This document shows, piece after piece, positions 1 to 7,191 of a stretch of DNA of 19,030 bases. The stretch comes from Streptomyces violaceoruber (GTDB lineage: Bacteria; Actinomycetota; Actinomycetes; Streptomycetales; Streptomycetaceae). The DNA is taken from assembly GCA_000720805.1 (NCBI GenBank), contig JODI01000121.1:1-19030 (forward strand), written 5' to 3'. The notes beneath the pieces were generated by a model. That model made no database searches. It saw only the letters and a list, made by a program, of their open reading frames with translations, and was not told where the DNA came from. Every line of letters begins with the position of its first letter. The stretch's first letter is position 1. The position numbers and the translations under genes are program-made.

Positions 1-591
1 GTCGAGGGAGGGGCGCGGGGGGCCGGGTGGGGGAGCGAGGCGCAGTTCGGCGGCGGTGGCCGACCGGGGTGCGCCGGTCGCATCGGTGGCGTGGGCCGGC
101 GCGGGCGCGTCGGCCGGGTCCGCCGGAACCTTCGGTGCCGGCGACACAGCCAGTCGTACGTCCGCCACGTCCGCGTCCAGCGCGTACGGCACCGGGGTCG
201 GGGTCGGGGGCAAGGCCAGGGTCGCCGTCGACGCGCCCGAGGCCAGTGCGGGCAGCAGGCGTTTGGCCGGGCCCGTGTCGTCCCGTGCGGCCAGTGCCGT
301 GAGCAGGGTTGCCGCCGCGACCGTCTCCACCAGCGGGCCCGGCACCGCGTGCCGCCCCAACTCGACGAAGGCGACGGCGAGTTCGACGGGCCGCGGGCCC
401 ATCCCCTCGTAGGCCTCCGGTACCGCCAGCGCGAAGACCCCCGCCTCGGCGATACGGGACCACAGAGCGCGTCCGCTCATGGGGGCGCCGCGGCCCCAGG
501 CCCGTACGACGGACGGCGTGTCGGCGGCCGTCAGCATCGCGTCCAGCGAGTCGGCGAACGCCCTCTGCTCGGGGGCGAGGAGGAACCGCAT
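1..591 (-). CDS. Acyl-CoA dehydrogenase, FadE32-like beta-type subunit (partial, C-terminus beyond left edge)
   Basis: The 197 visible residues begin MRFLLAPEQRAFADSLDAML and continue through the helical N-terminal domain of acyl-CoA dehydrogenases (residues 1-125). After that the usual signature, seen in the neighbour as SEPEAGSD, is missing. An Ala/Pro-rich stretch occupies residues 128-197 instead. This is the pattern of the degenerate partner subunits of actinobacterial alpha2beta2 acyl-CoA dehydrogenases. The ATG at 591-589 overlaps the upstream fadE31 stop as TGATG, so the two are translationally coupled and probably form one enzyme. In Mycobacterium the gene after fadE31 is fadE32, and the pair is assigned to late HIP catabolism (dehydrogenation of the methyl-oxo-octanedioyl-CoA intermediate). 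The FadE32 assignment rests on position and remembered N-terminal similarity; FadE33 is the alternative. Confidence 0.8.
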   Translation of the reverse strand, partial: MRFLLAPEQRAFADSLDAMLTAADTPSVVRAWGRGAPMSGRALWSRIAEAGVFALAVPEAYEGMGPRPVELAVAFVELGRHAVPGPLVETVAAATLLTALAARDDTGPAKRLLPALASGASTATLALPPTPTPVPYALDADVADVRLAVSPAPKVPADPADAPAPAHATDATGAPRSATAAELRLAPPPGPPRPSLD

Positions 592-1745
592 CACCGGCGT
601 CCCTTCGGCAGGCCCAGCAGGCGCTCGGCGATGATGTCGCGCTGGATCTCGTTCGTACCGGCGTAGATGGGCCCGGCGAGCGCGAACACATACCGCTCGG
701 CCCACTCCGTGTCCATCGACTCGCCCTCCTCGCCCAGGAGATCGAGGGCCGTCTCGGTGAGCGCGATGTCGTACTCGGACCAGAACACCTTGTTCAGGCT
801 GGACTCCGGGCCGAGTGAGGCTCCGTCGAGGTGGCGGGAGGCGGCGGCGTAGGTGAACAGCTGGTAGGCGCGGGCGCCGATCAGGGCGTCGGCCACGCGG
901 TCGCGGGTACCGGCCGGGCTGCCCTGCGCCCGCCAGAGCGCGAACAGCCGGTCGGCGCCCGCCAGGAAACGGCCGGGGGAGCGGAGGGTGAGCCCGCGCT
1001 CGTTGCCGGCCGTCGCCATCGCCACCCGCCAGCCCTGGCCGGGCTCGCCGATCACGTCCTGGTCCGGCACGAACACCTCGTCCAGGAACAGCTCCGCGAA
1101 GGCGGGCTTGCCGTCGAGGCGTGGGATGGGACGGACGGTGACGCCGGGCGCCCGCAGATCGAACATCAGGTAGGTCAGGCCCTGATGGGGTCTCGGTACG
1201 TCCGGGTCGCTGCGGAACAGGCCGAAGGCGCGGTCGGCGAACGCGGCCCGCGAGGACCACGTCTTCTGGCCGCTCAGCAGCCAGCCGCCGTCGGTGCGGA
1301 CGGCCCGTGACCTGAGGGACGCCAGGTCCGAGCCCGCCTCCGGCTCCGACCAGGCCTGCGCCCAGACCACCTCGCCGGTGGCCATCGGCGGGAGCACCCG
1401 CGCCCGCTGCTCCTCGGTGCCGTGCTCGAAGAGGGTCGGCGCGAGCAGGCTGACGCCGTTCTGGCCGACGCGGCCCGGCGCGCCCGCCGCGTAGTACTCC
1501 TCCTCGAAGATCAGCCATCGGACGATGCCCGCGTCCCGCCCGCCGTACGCGGCCGGCCAGTCGACCACCGACCAGCGGTCCGCGGCGAGTTCGGCCTCCC
1601 ACGCGCGGTGTGCCGCGAAGCCCTCCCCGGTCTCCAGGGAGGGCAGGGGAGCGGACGGCACATGGGCCCTGAGCCAGGCGCGGGCCTCGTCGCGGAACGC
1701 TTCCTCGTCGGGCGTGAAGTCGAGGTCCATCAGCGGCAGGTCCAT
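591..1745 (-). CDS. fadE31: Acyl-CoA dehydrogenase FadE31 (steroid C/D-ring catabolism)
   Basis: This 384-residue FAD-dependent acyl-CoA dehydrogenase has the normal family length. Visible features are the N-terminal helical domain (1-125), the substrate/flavin signature AWSEPEAGSDLAS (131-143), the middle beta domain, and the C-terminal GPIYAGTNEIQR motif (358-369). The classical catalytic Glu of the YEGT position is Ala362. Glu249, in NERG, is the likely base, as in the heteromeric steroid FadE enzymes. Blocks such as EEEYYAAGAPGR and FGLFRSDPD match what I recall of FadE31 rather than FadE30. The start at 1745 is chosen because GAAGGA lies about 9 nt upstream; the Met five codons later has no such site. 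It is divergent from ipdF across a KstR2-type operator and overlaps the downstream FadE gene as TGATG. Expected role: the alpha subunit dehydrogenating a late ring-cleavage product. Confidence 0.9.
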   Translation of the reverse strand: MDLPLMDLDFTPDEEAFRDEARAWLRAHVPSAPLPSLETGEGFAAHRAWEAELAADRWSVVDWPAAYGGRDAGIVRWLIFEEEYYAAGAPGRVGQNGVSLLAPTLFEHGTEEQRARVLPPMATGEVVWAQAWSEPEAGSDLASLRSRAVRTDGGWLLSGQKTWSSRAAFADRAFGLFRSDPDVPRPHQGLTYLMFDLRAPGVTVRPIPRLDGKPAFAELFLDEVFVPDQDVIGEPGQGWRVAMATAGNERGLTLRSPGRFLAGADRLFALWRAQGSPAGTRDRVADALIGARAYQLFTYAAASRHLDGASLGPESSLNKVFWSEYDIALTETALDLLGEEGESMDTEWAERYVFALAGPIYAGTNEIQRDIIAERLLGLPKGRR

Positions 1746-1761
1746 CGGCGGCGATCCTTCC

Positions 1762-1784
1762 CTAACAAGTGTTTGGTAGGTTAG
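1762..1784. promoter_or_regulatory. KstR2-type operator in the fadE31/ipdF divergent promoter
   Basis: The core AACAAGTGTTTGGT (1764-1777) agrees with the published mycobacterial KstR2 consensus AnCAAGnnCTTGnT at 9 of 10 fixed positions. Outer arms CTAAC (1762-1766) and GTTAG (1780-1784) form a second, wider inverted repeat. The site fills the 48-bp gap between two divergent starts and covers TAGGTT (1777-1782), a plausible -10 box for ipdF whose transcript would start at or near the ATG. Repressor binding here should block both directions. A near copy lies at 7982-8001. That the local KstR2 binds it is inferred. Confidence 0.8.
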
Positions 1785-1793
1785 CGTGGCCCT

Positions 1794-2585
1794 ATGACAG
1801 GCGTCGAGAGTCCGGCGTACGTGCCCGGACACGGGCTGCTGAGCGGACGTACCGCGGTCGTCACGGCCGCCGCGGGCGCCGGGATCGGCGGGGCGACCGC
1901 ACGCCGCTTCCTGGAGGAGGGCGCGCGCGTGCTGATCAGCGACGCGCACGCGCGGCGGCTCAAGGAGTACGAGGCCGAGCTGGCCGGCGAGTTCGGAGCG
2001 GACGCGGTGGGCGCGGTGCCGTGCGACGTCACCGACGAGGGCCAGGTGCGGACGCTGTTCGACACGGCGGTGCGCGAGCACGGGCGCCTCGACATCGTGG
2101 TCAACAACGCCGGCCTGGGCGGGACCGCGGAGCTCGTCGACATGACCGACGAGCAGTGGTCCCGGGTGCTGGACGTGACGCTGAACGGTACGTTCCGGTG
2201 CACGCGCGCGGCGTTGCGGTCGTTTCGCGCGAGCCCGGACGGCGGAGTGATCGTCAACAACGCCTCCGTCGTCGGCTGGCGGGCCCAGGCCGGGCAGGCG
2301 CACTACGCCGCCGCCAAGGCGGGCGTGATGGCGCTGACCCGGTGCGCGGCGATCGAGGCGGCCGGGTACGGGGTGCGGGTGAACGCCGTCTCGCCGAGCC
2401 TTGCCATGCATCCGCACCTGGTGAAGGTCACCTCCCCCGAACTGCTGGAGGAGCTGACCGCGCGCGAGGCCTTCGGACGGTACGCCGAGCCCTGGGAGGT
2501 GGCCAACGTGATCGTGTTCCTGGCGTCGGGCTACTCCTCGTACATGACGGGCGAGATCGTCTCCGTCAGCAGCCAGCACGCCTGA
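1794..2585 (+). CDS. ipdF: IpdF-like short-chain dehydrogenase (5-hydroxy-HIP-CoA oxidoreductase family)
   Basis: A 263-residue classical SDR, the usual length. The cofactor loop reads TAAAGAGIG (24-32), an unusual version of TGxxxGxG. NNAG is at 104-107, and the catalytic residues are Ser158, Tyr171 and Lys175 (YxxxK). Mycobacterial IpdF (Rv3559c) shows the same TAAAG-type loop and sits beside kstR2 and fadA6 as here. In that pathway it interconverts the 5-hydroxy and 5-oxo forms of the HIP-CoA intermediate. No Shine-Dalgarno sequence precedes the ATG, and the possible -10 lies only about 11 nt upstream, so translation is probably leaderless. First gene of the plus-strand block ipdF-kstR2-fadA6. 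Confidence 0.88.
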   Translation: MTGVESPAYVPGHGLLSGRTAVVTAAAGAGIGGATARRFLEEGARVLISDAHARRLKEYEAELAGEFGADAVGAVPCDVTDEGQVRTLFDTAVREHGRLDIVVNNAGLGGTAELVDMTDEQWSRVLDVTLNGTFRCTRAALRSFRASPDGGVIVNNASVVGWRAQAGQAHYAAAKAGVMALTRCAAIEAAGYGVRVNAVSPSLAMHPHLVKVTSPELLEELTAREAFGRYAEPWEVANVIVFLASGYSSYMTGEIVSVSSQHA

Positions 2586-2611
2586 CGACCGGAGCAGCCG
2601 ACAATGGATCC

Positions 2612-3223
2612 GTGCCTACGAAGAAGAAGCCCCAGGTGACCGCCACGCCTGCCCGCCGCCGCGAACTCCTCGACACCGCCGCCGAGGTCTTCGCCGAGCA
2701 GGGCTACAACGCCACCACCGTACGCAAGATCGCGGACCACGCGGGCATGCTCGCGGGCAGTCTCTACTACCACTTCGACTCCAAGGAATCGATGCTGGAG
2801 GAGATCCTGCGGACCTTCCTCGACGAGCTCTGGGACGGCTACGACACCGTCCTGGGCGCCGAACTCGGCCCGCGCGAGACCCTCGAAGCCCTGGTCACCG
2901 AGTCGTTCCGGGAGATCGACCGGCACCGCGCCGCCGTCGCGATCTACCAGAAGGAGAGCAAGCAGCTCGTCGCGCAGGAACGGTTCGCGTTCCTCGCCGA
3001 GTCCCAGCGCAAGTTCGAGAAGGCCTGGCTGTCCACGCTGGAGCGCGGGGTCGCCGCCGAGGTGTTCCGGTCCGACCTCGACGTGAGGCTCACCTACCGG
3101 TTCGTGCGCGACACGGTGTGGGTCGCCGCGTCCTGGTACCGGCCCGGCGGACAGCACAGTCCGGAGGAGATCGCCCGGCAGTACCTGTCGATGGTGCTGG
3201 ACGGGATCGCCGTACGCGAATAG
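2612..3223 (+). CDS. kstR2: TetR-family repressor KstR2
   Basis: A 203-residue TetR regulator. The N-terminal helix-turn-helix spans about residues 35-59 (TTVRKIADHAG, then GSLYYHFDSKE). The C-terminal ligand domain carries FVRDTVWVAASWYRPGG, close to the same block in mycobacterial KstR2, a 200-residue repressor released by HIP-CoA. The GTG at 2612 is chosen because it gives a KstR2-sized protein beginning PTKKKP. The ATG at 2604 is out of frame, and the nearest GGAG (2591-2594) is rather far for a ribosome binding site. It lies 26 bp after ipdF and 23 bp before fadA6. The two operator-like sites at the divergent promoters of this cluster are its probable targets, making it autoregulated through the ipdF promoter. 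Confidence 0.93.
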   Translation: MPTKKKPQVTATPARRRELLDTAAEVFAEQGYNATTVRKIADHAGMLAGSLYYHFDSKESMLEEILRTFLDELWDGYDTVLGAELGPRETLEALVTESFREIDRHRAAVAIYQKESKQLVAQERFAFLAESQRKFEKAWLSTLERGVAAEVFRSDLDVRLTYRFVRDTVWVAASWYRPGGQHSPEEIARQYLSMVLDGIAVRE

Positions 3224-3246
3224 CCCTTTCCTGTGAGGGAGTTGCC

Positions 3247-4404
3247 ATGGCCGAGGCCTACATCGTCGAAGCGGTCCGTACGCCCGTCGGGCGGCGCGGG
3301 GGAGGACTGAGCGCCGTCCACCCGGCCGATCTCGGCGCGCATGTGCTGAAGGAGCTGGTCGCGCGGGCCGGGGTCGATCCGGCCGCCGTGGAGGACGTCG
3401 TCTTCGGCTGTCTGGACGCCGTGGGGCCGCAGGCCGGGGACATCGCGCGGACCTGCTGGCTGGCGGCCGGGCTGCCCGAGGAGGTACCGGGCGTGACGGT
3501 GGACCGGCAGTGCGGCTCCTCGCAGCAGGCCGTGCACTTCGCCGCGCAGGGCGTGCTGTCGGGGACGCAGGACGTGGTGGTCGCGGGCGGTGTGCAGAAC
3601 ATGTCGCAGATCCCGATCGCCTTCGCGACCCGGCAGGCCGCCGAGCCCCTCGGGTTCACCGAGGGCCCGTTCGCGGGCAGCGAGGGCTGGCGGGCGCGGT
3701 ACGGGGACCGGGCGGTGAACCAGTTCGTCGGCGCCGAGATGATCGCCGGGAAGTGGGGCATCAGCAGGCAGGACCAGGAGGAGTTCGCGCTGCGCTCGCA
3801 CCGGCGGGCGCTGCGGGCCATCGACGAGGGGCGCTTCGAGCGGGAGATCGTGCCGTACGGTCAGGTCGCCGTCGACGAGGGTCCGCGCCGGGACACCTCG
3901 CTGGAGAAGATGGCCGCGCTGAAGCCGGTCATCGACGGCGGCACGGTCACCGCCGCCTGCTCCTCGCAGGTCTCCGACGGGGCGGCGGCCATGCTGCTGG
4001 CCTCCGAGCGGGCCGTGCGCGAACACGGGCTGCGGCCCCGCGCGCGCGTGCACCACCTCTCCGTACGCGGCGAGGACCCGATCCGCATGCTGACCGCGCC
4101 GATACCGGCCACCGCCCACGCCCTGAAGAAGACCGGCCTCAGCCTCGACGACATCGACCTCGTCGAGATCAACGAGGCCTTCGCCCCGGTCGTCCTGGCC
4201 TGGCTGAAGGAGACCGGCGCGAACCCCGACAAGGTCAACGTCAACGGCGGCGCGATCGCGCTGGGGCATCCGCTGGGCGCGACCGGCGTCAAACTCATGA
4301 CGACCTTGCTGCACGAACTGGAGCGGACCGGAGGCCGGTTCGGGCTGCAGACGATGTGCGAGGGCGGCGGGCAGGCCAATGTGACGATCATCGAGAGGCT
4401 GTGA
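3247..4404 (+). CDS. fadA6: Thiolase FadA6 (ring-cleavage product thiolase)
   Basis: A 385-residue thiolase of normal length. The nucleophile is Cys89 in DRQCGSSQQ. The catalytic His341 is in GHPLGATG and the second Cys371 in MCEGGG; NEAFAP is also present. Long blocks, such as EVPGVTVDRQCGSSQQA and the C-terminus NVTIIERL, match mycobacterial FadA6. That enzyme thiolyses 6-methyl-3,7-dioxodecanedioyl-CoA, the IpdAB product, releasing acetyl-CoA. A strong ribosome binding site, GAGGGAG, precedes the ATG. It is the last gene of ipdF-kstR2-fadA6 and converges on ipdC, with a hairpin repeat array between them. A general acetyl-CoA acyltransferase role is possible, but the context argues for steroid catabolism. 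Confidence 0.93.
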   Translation: MAEAYIVEAVRTPVGRRGGGLSAVHPADLGAHVLKELVARAGVDPAAVEDVVFGCLDAVGPQAGDIARTCWLAAGLPEEVPGVTVDRQCGSSQQAVHFAAQGVLSGTQDVVVAGGVQNMSQIPIAFATRQAAEPLGFTEGPFAGSEGWRARYGDRAVNQFVGAEMIAGKWGISRQDQEEFALRSHRRALRAIDEGRFEREIVPYGQVAVDEGPRRDTSLEKMAALKPVIDGGTVTAACSSQVSDGAAAMLLASERAVREHGLRPRARVHHLSVRGEDPIRMLTAPIPATAHALKKTGLSLDDIDLVEINEAFAPVVLAWLKETGANPDKVNVNGGAIALGHPLGATGVKLMTTLLHELERTGGRFGLQTMCEGGGQANVTIIERL

Positions 4405-4470
4405 GGGGCGGGGAGCGGAAGAGCGGGGGCGGGGGAGCGGGGTGAGAGGCCGGCCGTGTGACGGGCGCCG

Positions 4471-4575
4471 GCGCCTGTGACGCCCGGACACAGACGCGCG
4501 GCCCAACGCCTGTGACGCCCGGACACAGACGCGCGGCCCCGCGCCTGTGACGCTCAGGCACAGGCGCGCAGCCTC
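4471..4575. repeat. Three tandem 35-bp hairpin repeats between convergent fadA6 and ipdC
   Basis: Units are 4471-4505, 4506-4540 and 4541-4575, in exact 35-bp register. Units 1 and 2 are identical at 33 of 35 positions; unit 3 is more diverged. Each contains CTGTG, a 9-nt loop and CACAG. Units 1 and 2 have one mismatch in the stem extension, whereas unit 3 has a perfect stem. Unit 3 overlaps the last codons of ipdC. The array fills most of the 149-bp convergent gap and probably acts as a bidirectional terminator. Confidence 0.85.
4541..4567. terminator. Perfect 9-bp stem hairpin, probable bidirectional terminator
   Basis: GCGCCTGTG (4541-4549) pairs perfectly with CACAGGCGC (4559-4567) across a 9-nt loop. 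The ipdC stop codon (TCA on the plus strand, 4554-4556) lies in the loop. There is no T tract, which is common for actinobacterial terminators. It serves convergent fadA6 and ipdC. Confidence 0.6.
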
Positions 4576-5603
4576 TCCCGTGTCTCCTCCGCCTCCTTCA
4601 TGATCCGCTCCACCAGTTCCGCGCACGACGGCAGGTCGTCGATCACCCCGGCGACCTGCCCGGAGGCCATCACCCCGAGATCCGTACGGCCGTCCACCAT
4701 CGCGGACCTGAGCAGCATCGGCGTGTTCGCGGCGAGCAGCACCTGGCTCCACGTCAGGTCCTTGCCGTGCTTCATGGCCAGGCCGTCGCGGACCAGCTGC
4801 CGCCAGGTGAGCCCGGAGAGCCTGCGGAAGCCGGCTGCCCGGCGGACGGAGTGCAGCAGGGTTCGGGCGCGGCCAAAGGACTCCAGGGCGTCGACCAGTT
4901 CCGTGCGCAGCATGCGGTGCGGCAGGCCGTCCACGGCCCGCGTCACCGTCACGTCCCTGACCGTCGCCGCCAGATACCGGGCCTTCACCGCGTCCGGGAC
5001 CGTCGAGTCCGAGGTGAGCAGGAACCGCGTGCCCATGGCGACGCCGGCCGCCCCGTAGGCCAGCGCGGCGACCAGGCCGCGTCCGTCGAAGAAGCCGCCG
5101 GCCGCCACGACCGGGATGTCCACCGCGTCCACCACCTGCGGCAACAGCACCGTCGTCGCCACGTCCCCGGTGTGGCCGCCGCCCTCGCCGCCCTGCACGA
5201 TCACCGCGTCCGCGCCCCACGCGGCGACCTTCTCGGCGTGCCGGCGGGCGCCGATGGACGGGATGACGACGACGCCCGCCTCCTTGAGCTCGGCGATCAG
5301 GCCGGGGGAGGGCGCGAGGGCGAAGGACGCCACCCGCACACCCTCCTCGATCATGATCCGCACCCGGTCGCCGGCGTCGGCCGCGTCGGCCCGCAGGTTG
5401 ACCCCGAAGGGCGCGTTGGTGCGGGACCTCACCTCGCGGATCGCCTCCCGCAGCCGGGCGGGGGTCATCGTCGCGGAGGCCAGGATGCCCAGTGCCCCGG
5501 CGTTCGCCGTCGCGGAGACCAGGCGGGGGCCCGCCACCCAGCCCATCCCGGTCTGCACGAGGGGGTGGCGGACGCCGATCAGCCGGGTGAGCGGGGTCTC
5601 CAT
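4554..5603 (-). CDS. ipdC: IpdC, nitronate monooxygenase-like flavoprotein of steroid ring catabolism
   Basis: A 349-residue FMN-dependent TIM-barrel protein of the nitronate monooxygenase / 2-nitropropane dioxygenase family. PLVQTGMGWVAGP near the N-terminus, GGEGGGHTGD (about 138-147) and AAGGFFDGRG followed by GVAMGTRF mark the FMN phosphate and substrate loops. Mycobacterial IpdC (Rv3553, about 355 residues) follows ipdB as here and is needed to process the bicyclic HIP-derived CoA ester. The ATG at 5603 overlaps the ipdB stop as TGATG. Last gene of echA20-ipdA-ipdB-ipdC. Its final codons fall in the third 35-bp repeat, so its last residues (RACA) are repeat-encoded. Confidence 0.9.
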   Translation of the reverse strand: METPLTRLIGVRHPLVQTGMGWVAGPRLVSATANAGALGILASATMTPARLREAIREVRSRTNAPFGVNLRADAADAGDRVRIMIEEGVRVASFALAPSPGLIAELKEAGVVVIPSIGARRHAEKVAAWGADAVIVQGGEGGGHTGDVATTVLLPQVVDAVDIPVVAAGGFFDGRGLVAALAYGAAGVAMGTRFLLTSDSTVPDAVKARYLAATVRDVTVTRAVDGLPHRMLRTELVDALESFGRARTLLHSVRRAAGFRRLSGLTWRQLVRDGLAMKHGKDLTWSQVLLAANTPMLLRSAMVDGRTDLGVMASGQVAGVIDDLPSCAELVERIMKEAEETRERLRACA

Positions 5604-6346
5604 CAGCCGGCCTCCCGATCCGGCACCTCACGGGCCCGGGTCTTCCCCGGATCGATCACCTCGCGGATCAACTCCAGCTCCCGGTCCGTCGGTTCACGGG
5701 TGTACGGCACCTCGTTCGGCACGGTCAGCTCGAAGCCGGTCGCCTCCCTGACCTGGTCCACGGTGACGCCCGGGTGCAGCGAGGCCAGCCGCATCGAGTG
5801 GTCCGGGGTGGCGAAGTCGAAGACACCGAGGTCGGAGACGACCCGGGGGACGCGGTGGAAGCGGGCCGTTTCCGGATGCTCGGCGGCATGGTCGTACCCC
5901 ACTCCGCACACCAGGTCGACACGTTCGACGAAGACCCGCCGGGAGTGCCTGGGGATCCAGTAACTGGTCGGGTTGTTGAGGGTGTTGACGGAGGCTCCCC
6001 GCACCCCGAGCAGCTGCCGCTTCGGCCTCGCCCAGTCGCCGATGCAGGAGATGTTCTGGTTGCCGTACCGATCGATCTGGCTCGCGCCCATCATCACGTG
6101 CCGTCGGCCGCCGGTGACCAGGGTGAGGTGCTGGCGGTAGGGCAGCCAGCCCTCGACGGTGCCGTCCGGGGCGACGAGCATCGCCTCGCCGTCGGTCAGC
6201 AGGAGGTCCGGGGAAAAGGTGCTGCGGGCCAGACGGGCACCGACGGAGGGGATCAGGCCCATGGGACTGGCGAGGATCTCGCCCGCGTCCCGCCAGGCCT
6301 CGGCGCAGGCGATCACGCAGTACTCGGCGCGGCTGACGGCGGTCAT
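5603..6346 (-). CDS. ipdB: IpdB, beta subunit of the COCHEA-CoA ring-cleaving hydrolase
   Basis: A 247-residue CoA-transferase family I beta-like subunit. DGEAMLVAPDG, GRRHVMMGASQIDRYGNQNIS (79-99), NNPTSYW and VFDFATPDHSMRLASLHPG resemble mycobacterial IpdB (Rv3552, about 250 residues). IpdAB has a CoA-transferase fold but hydrolyses the last steroid ring of COCHEA-CoA rather than transferring CoA. The ATG at 6346 overlaps the ipdA stop as ATGA and is preceded by GGGGAGG. The stop overlaps the ipdC start as TGATG, which suits equimolar IpdA/IpdB synthesis. Confidence 0.93.
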   Translation of the reverse strand: MTAVSRAEYCVIACAEAWRDAGEILASPMGLIPSVGARLARSTFSPDLLLTDGEAMLVAPDGTVEGWLPYRQHLTLVTGGRRHVMMGASQIDRYGNQNISCIGDWARPKRQLLGVRGASVNTLNNPTSYWIPRHSRRVFVERVDLVCGVGYDHAAEHPETARFHRVPRVVSDLGVFDFATPDHSMRLASLHPGVTVDQVREATGFELTVPNEVPYTREPTDRELELIREVIDPGKTRAREVPDREAG

Positions 6347-7191
6347 GTCGCCTCCCCGGCGGCCGACCTGACAGCCGACTGATAGGCCTGCTCGTCCCCG
6401 TCGAGGAACCGCGCCGCGAACTGGGCCCACGGCGTGGTCGCGTACCGCTTCTGGAACGCCTCGTCCCGCCCGTAGTCGGGGGCGCAGGACGTGAAGTGGG
6501 CGCCGTTCGGGGCCTCGACGACACCGGTGACCGTGTGCCGTTTGACCAGCAGGGACTGCGGGGCGGCCTCCTTGGTCAGCTCGGACGTGTCCACGATCCG
6601 CTCGCAGGAAACGTACGCGGTGTCGGCTGCCTCGCAGAACAGGTCGTCGAAGTACGGGTCGGGGCCCAGGTACTGGCCGTTGCCCCGCCGGTCCGCGCGG
6701 CTGACGTGCACCAGGGCGGCGTCCATCCGCAGCGCCGGCACCGCGACGAACGTCTCCCCGTCCTCGTACGGCGATGTCACCGTCCGCAGGCCGGGGTTGA
6801 CCCGCATCACGTCCGAACCGATCCCGGCCCGCACCGGCAGGAACGGCAGCCGGTTCGCCGCCGCCCGCAGCCCCCACAGGAACATCGCCTCGTCGATCTC
6901 CATGAGGTCGAGGACGCCGCGCTCGCGGGCCGCCCGGTAGTGCGGTTCCAGGGGGATGGAGTCGAGGGTGACGAACGCGGTGACCAACGTGCGGATCCGG
7001 CCGGCCGCGGCCAGCATGCCGACGTCCGGACCGCCGTACGAGATGACCGTGAGGTCCGTGATCTGGGACCGGAGCAGTGCTCTGACCAGCGCCATCGGCT
7101 TGCGCCGGGAGCCCCAGCCGCCGATGCCGAGGGTCATGCCGCTCTCCAGGCGACCGACGGCCTCCTCGGCCGACATGGTCTTGTCGCTCAC
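6343..7191 (-). CDS. ipdA: IpdA, alpha subunit of the COCHEA-CoA ring-cleaving hydrolase
   Basis: A 282-residue CoA-transferase alpha-like subunit. GIGGWGSRRKPMALVRA (22-38), SYGGPDVGML (51-60), LPFLPVRAGIGSD (115-127), DPYFDDLF and EAPNGAHFTSCAPDYGRDE match mycobacterial IpdA. Glu101 in MEIDEAMF lies where the family's reported catalytic Glu is expected (Glu105 in the characterised enzyme, from memory). I place the start at the GTG 7191-7189, which overlaps the echA20 stop as GTGA and has AAGGAGG about 7 nt upstream. The ATG five codons later (7176) is the alternative. Partner of IpdB directly downstream. Confidence 0.93.
   Translation of the reverse strand: MSDKTMSAEEAVGRLESGMTLGIGGWGSRRKPMALVRALLRSQITDLTVISYGGPDVGMLAAAGRIRTLVTAFVTLDSIPLEPHYRAARERGVLDLMEIDEAMFLWGLRAAANRLPFLPVRAGIGSDVMRVNPGLRTVTSPYEDGETFVAVPALRMDAALVHVSRADRRGNGQYLGPDPYFDDLFCEAADTAYVSCERIVDTSELTKEAAPQSLLVKRHTVTGVVEAPNGAHFTSCAPDYGRDEAFQKRYATTPWAQFAARFLDGDEQAYQSAVRSAAGEAT

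Noticed and set aside
1769..2611. N-terminal extension of the TetR gene back over ipdF
   Set aside because: The extension is Arg/Gly-rich shadow of the SDR in another frame; the GTG at 2612 gives a KstR2-sized protein.
4471..4575. CRISPR array
   Set aside because: The 35-bp units abut directly with no spacers, and no cas genes are present.
3094..5631. Very long minus-strand open frame opposite fadA6 and part of ipdC
   Set aside because: High GC with G/C third positions keeps antisense frames open. The plus-strand thiolase and minus-strand ipdC in their own frames have full family motifs, and this frame has none.
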